Assembly: GCF_018613065.1 (NCBI RefSeq)
Contig: NZ_JAGGQW010000031.1
Coordinates: forward strand, 62,001 to 126,000
Direction of reading: 5' to 3'
Length of the DNA: 64,000 nt
Source of the DNA: Bacillus sp. ISL-7
GTDB lineage: Bacteria; Bacillota; Bacilli; Bacillales_B; DSM-18226
Shown: positions 62,184 through 64,000 of the stretch, one piece after another
Numbering within the stretch: the stretch's first letter is position 1
Layout: each line of letters opens with the position of its first letter
Notes under the pieces: model-generated
What the model was told of the DNA's origin: nothing
The model's database searches: none
What the model saw: only the letters and a program-made list of their open reading frames with translations
Translations under genes and position numbers: made by a program

Positions 62184-62822
62184 TTAATCCTTTTCTTCTT
62201 GTTTTAATTCTTTCTTTCTTGTAAAAAAGGCCTGAGCATCCTGAATTTCACCACGAATCAATGACATTTCCTCATCCAACCGAAATGCCGCTTCAGCTGC
62301 TCTTTTCAAACGCATTTGAATATCACTTGGAAAAACACCTTTATACTTATAGCTTAGCGTATGTTCTATGGTCGCCCAAAAATTCATTGCCAAAGTTCGT
62401 ATTTGAATTTCCGCTAAGATTTTCTTTTCCCCATGTATCGTTTGAACGGGGTAGCTAATGACAACATGATAGGACCGGTACCCGCTTGTCTTTTTATGGG
62501 ATATATAATCTCTATCCTCTACGATTTCAAAATCATTCCGGTTTCGTAATAAATCGACAACTGTATGAATGTCATCGACAAACTGACACATAATACGCAT
62601 ACCTGCAATATCTTGCATTTCCTCTTCCAATCTTTCTAGTGGTATTCCTTTCTGATTCGCTTTGTCAAGAATACTTGCGATTGGTTTGACTCTCCCCGTC
62701 ACAAATTCAATCGGTGAATGAGTAGCATCGAGTTCAAATTGACCTCTCATCCCCTTTAATTTTACTTTTAATTCTGCAACAGCCTGTTTATATGGAGCTA
62801 AAAATTGGTCCCAATGCTTCAT
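62184..62822 (-). CDS. yjbM: Small alarmone synthetase RelQ/SasB (YjbM)
   Basis: GTP pyrophosphokinase of 212 residues containing only the RelA/SpoT synthetase domain. ATHSPIEFVTGRVKPIASI near 33 and IAGMRIMCQFVDDIHTV near 72 are conserved, and HKKTSGYRSYHVVISYP near 109 holds the GTP-binding Tyr. QIRTLAMNFWATIEHTLSYKYK follows. It makes (p)ppGpp under cell-wall stress. Same order as B. subtilis yjbL-yjbM-yjbN. Confidence 0.92.
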   Translation of the reverse strand: MKHWDQFLAPYKQAVAELKVKLKGMRGQFELDATHSPIEFVTGRVKPIASILDKANQKGIPLERLEEEMQDIAGMRIMCQFVDDIHTVVDLLRNRNDFEIVEDRDYISHKKTSGYRSYHVVISYPVQTIHGEKKILAEIQIRTLAMNFWATIEHTLSYKYKGVFPSDIQMRLKRAAEAAFRLDEEMSLIRGEIQDAQAFFTRKKELKQEEKD

Positions 62823-62841
62823 GATTTCACCTCAAAACAAA

Positions 62842-63207
62842 TTAAGTTAAGAAAATACCCTCTACTTTTGTAACCAATTCTTTTCCATAATTACTATTAC
62901 CTTTAATATTTGTTAAGAGATAATCAAATTCATCATGAAAATTTATTAGTTCTTTTTGCTCATCATTAAAGGTAGCCCAGACAGGTACCTTGTTTTCCTG
63001 TGCATTTTTTAAAAGCGGCCAGATTTGTTCATGTAAAACGATATATGTATAATCATTTTTATCTTCCATTAAGTAAATGAAAGAGTATTGGGCAGAATCT
63101 ACAAGAATCTGTTCCCCAGGAACCAATTCAAGAATTGGCTCATTTGTTTCTAACATTAGTTTATCTTCTTTTATGTATGCCTTTAGGATTGCAATATTTT
63201 TCTTCAT
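62842..63207 (-). CDS. yjbL: YjbL-like protein
   Basis: Protein of 121 residues with no recognised domain: an alternation of short beta strands and helices, acidic overall. The ATG at 63207 is seven bases after GGAGG. Named by position only, between yjbK and yjbM. Function unknown. Confidence 0.7.
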   Translation of the reverse strand: MKKNIAILKAYIKEDKLMLETNEPILELVPGEQILVDSAQYSFIYLMEDKNDYTYIVLHEQIWPLLKNAQENKVPVWATFNDEQKELINFHDEFDYLLTNIKGNSNYGKELVTKVEGIFLT

Positions 63208-63327
63208 CTCTATACCTCCATTGTTCACCTACCTATTTTAGCATAATTCATCCATTTCTCCCAAGGATTGATGTTTAAGTTGGAAGTGAGATAATAAAGA
63301 AAACACTCAGTTGAAAGGAAGTACGGT

Positions 63328-63918
63328 ATGACACAAAATATTGAAATTGAATTTAAAAATATGCTAACAAGATTAGAATATGAAGGCCTTCTTAAGTATT
63401 TCAAGATAGACAAAAGCCAAATATTCTCACAAGAAAACCACTACTTTGATACACCTGAATTTGATTTAAAAGGTAAAGACTCTGCACTAAGAATTCGTAA
63501 AAAGGGCGGGGCCTACGAAATGACCTTAAAACAGCCGGCATCTGTAGGGCTGCTAGAGACGAATCAGATAATAGGGGAAGAGGAAGCCTCTACCGCCATT
63601 CACCATGGGAGACTTCCAACAGGGATCATTCAGCGTCTCATCGAGGACTACCAAATTTCTTTTTCAACTATTAAATATTTTGGATCATTAATTACGGAGA
63701 GAGTAGAATTCAATTACAAACAAGGCTTACTGGTATTGGACCATAGTATTTATCTAACTGAAGAGGATTATGAATTAGAATATGAGGTTGAAAACTATCA
63801 GGTTGGAGAAAAAATTTTTCTTAAATTTCTTAAGCAATTTAAGATTCCTACACGAAAAACAGAAAATAAAATCCGCCGTTTCTATAGCAAAAAATACGAA
63901 CTAACAAACCGTGATTAA
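63328..63918 (+). CDS. yjbK: CYTH-domain protein (YjbK-like, triphosphate-tunnel fold)
   Basis: Protein of 196 residues of the CYTH family. The ExExK motif is at 6-10 (EIEFK), followed by YFDTPEFDLKGKDSALRIRKKGG and the basic tunnel strands (MTLKQPA). CYTH enzymes hydrolyse inorganic triphosphate or related compounds. GAAAGGAAG precedes the ATG. It is divergent from yjbL. The final 80 bases of the window hold no further feature. Confidence 0.85.
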   Translation: MTQNIEIEFKNMLTRLEYEGLLKYFKIDKSQIFSQENHYFDTPEFDLKGKDSALRIRKKGGAYEMTLKQPASVGLLETNQIIGEEEASTAIHHGRLPTGIIQRLIEDYQISFSTIKYFGSLITERVEFNYKQGLLVLDHSIYLTEEDYELEYEVENYQVGEKIFLKFLKQFKIPTRKTENKIRRFYSKKYELTNRD

Positions 63919-64000
63919 ATTCTTTAAATTAGCTAAAGGGAAGTTTCAATTTGGAATTTTTTCCAACATACTACTGCCTCTTTCTTCTATTAAGAATTGC

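Overview
The window comes from a spore-forming member of the Bacillaceae (Firmicutes), most like Neobacillus and related former Bacillus species. Supporting signs are low GC, strong AGGAGG-type ribosome binding sites, frequent TTG/GTG starts, a sigma-W promoter, SpoVA, SpoVIF and CotO/CotY-type spore proteins, and about 15 kb that keeps the gene order of the B. subtilis yjbK-yjcH region. Species cannot be fixed from the sequence alone.

Layout. (1) 0-10.4 kb is ordinary chromosome: a yknWXYZ ABC exporter under a sigma-W promoter, an AI-2E/PerM-type membrane protein, a LemA/TPM pair, a likely relic of a ba3-type cytochrome oxidase operon, ctaB, a 2-hydroxyacid dehydrogenase and an AlkA-type glycosylase. 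(2) 10.4-24.4 kb is a large leftward lysine catabolic unit. It holds a CoA-transferase pair, thiolase, two class III aminotransferases, an aldehyde dehydrogenase, an M81 metallohydrolase, a GNAT acetyltransferase, lysine 2,3-aminomutase (kamA), yokU and a LysP-type permease. Together these can be laid out as a complete route lysine -> beta-lysine -> N-acetyl-beta-lysine -> 3-keto-6-acetamidohexanoate -> acetyl-CoA + 4-acetamidobutyryl-CoA -> GABA -> succinate. A sigma-A promoter with a CcpA-like site lies before the DUF3870 gene at the head of the unit. A near-perfect sigma-54 promoter with an upstream repeat cluster lies before the adjacent stand-alone pdxS.

(3) 24.4-42 kb is an accessory catabolic region and the most novel part. 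It has three PhyH-type Fe(II)/2-oxoglutarate oxygenases (two about 93% identical), small zinc-ribbon proteins, an MFS transporter, a Gfo/Idh/MocA dehydrogenase, a ROK sugar kinase, an acetyl-CoA synthetase, a ribose-type ABC transporter, and AraC, LacI and HAD genes. Three promoter regions here share one architecture: two half-sites exactly 21 bp apart, a TATAATAT(A/C)TTGCTA element, and a second copy of that element 170-225 bp further upstream. This defines a local regulon, probably of the AraC protein at 38980. The substrate is unknown, and is probably a sugar or sugar-like compound.

(4) 42-47 kb is a patchwork: an IS transposase relic, a CBO0543 membrane protein, a 4Fe-4S/SCP2 protein with its TetR regulator and two matching operators, and an isolated tRNA-Val. 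(5) 47-64 kb is the conserved yjcH-yjbK block, with a WYL-like small gene behind LexA-type boxes, yjcH/G/F, the yjcD helicase, spoVIF, spore coat genes, fabI, yjbQ, prpE, an RluA-type pseudouridine synthase, NAD kinase, a small (p)ppGpp synthetase and yjbL/yjbK. A yhcN-spoVAC-spoVAD-spoVAE group sits inside this block between yjcA and spoVIF, which as recalled is not its place in B. subtilis.
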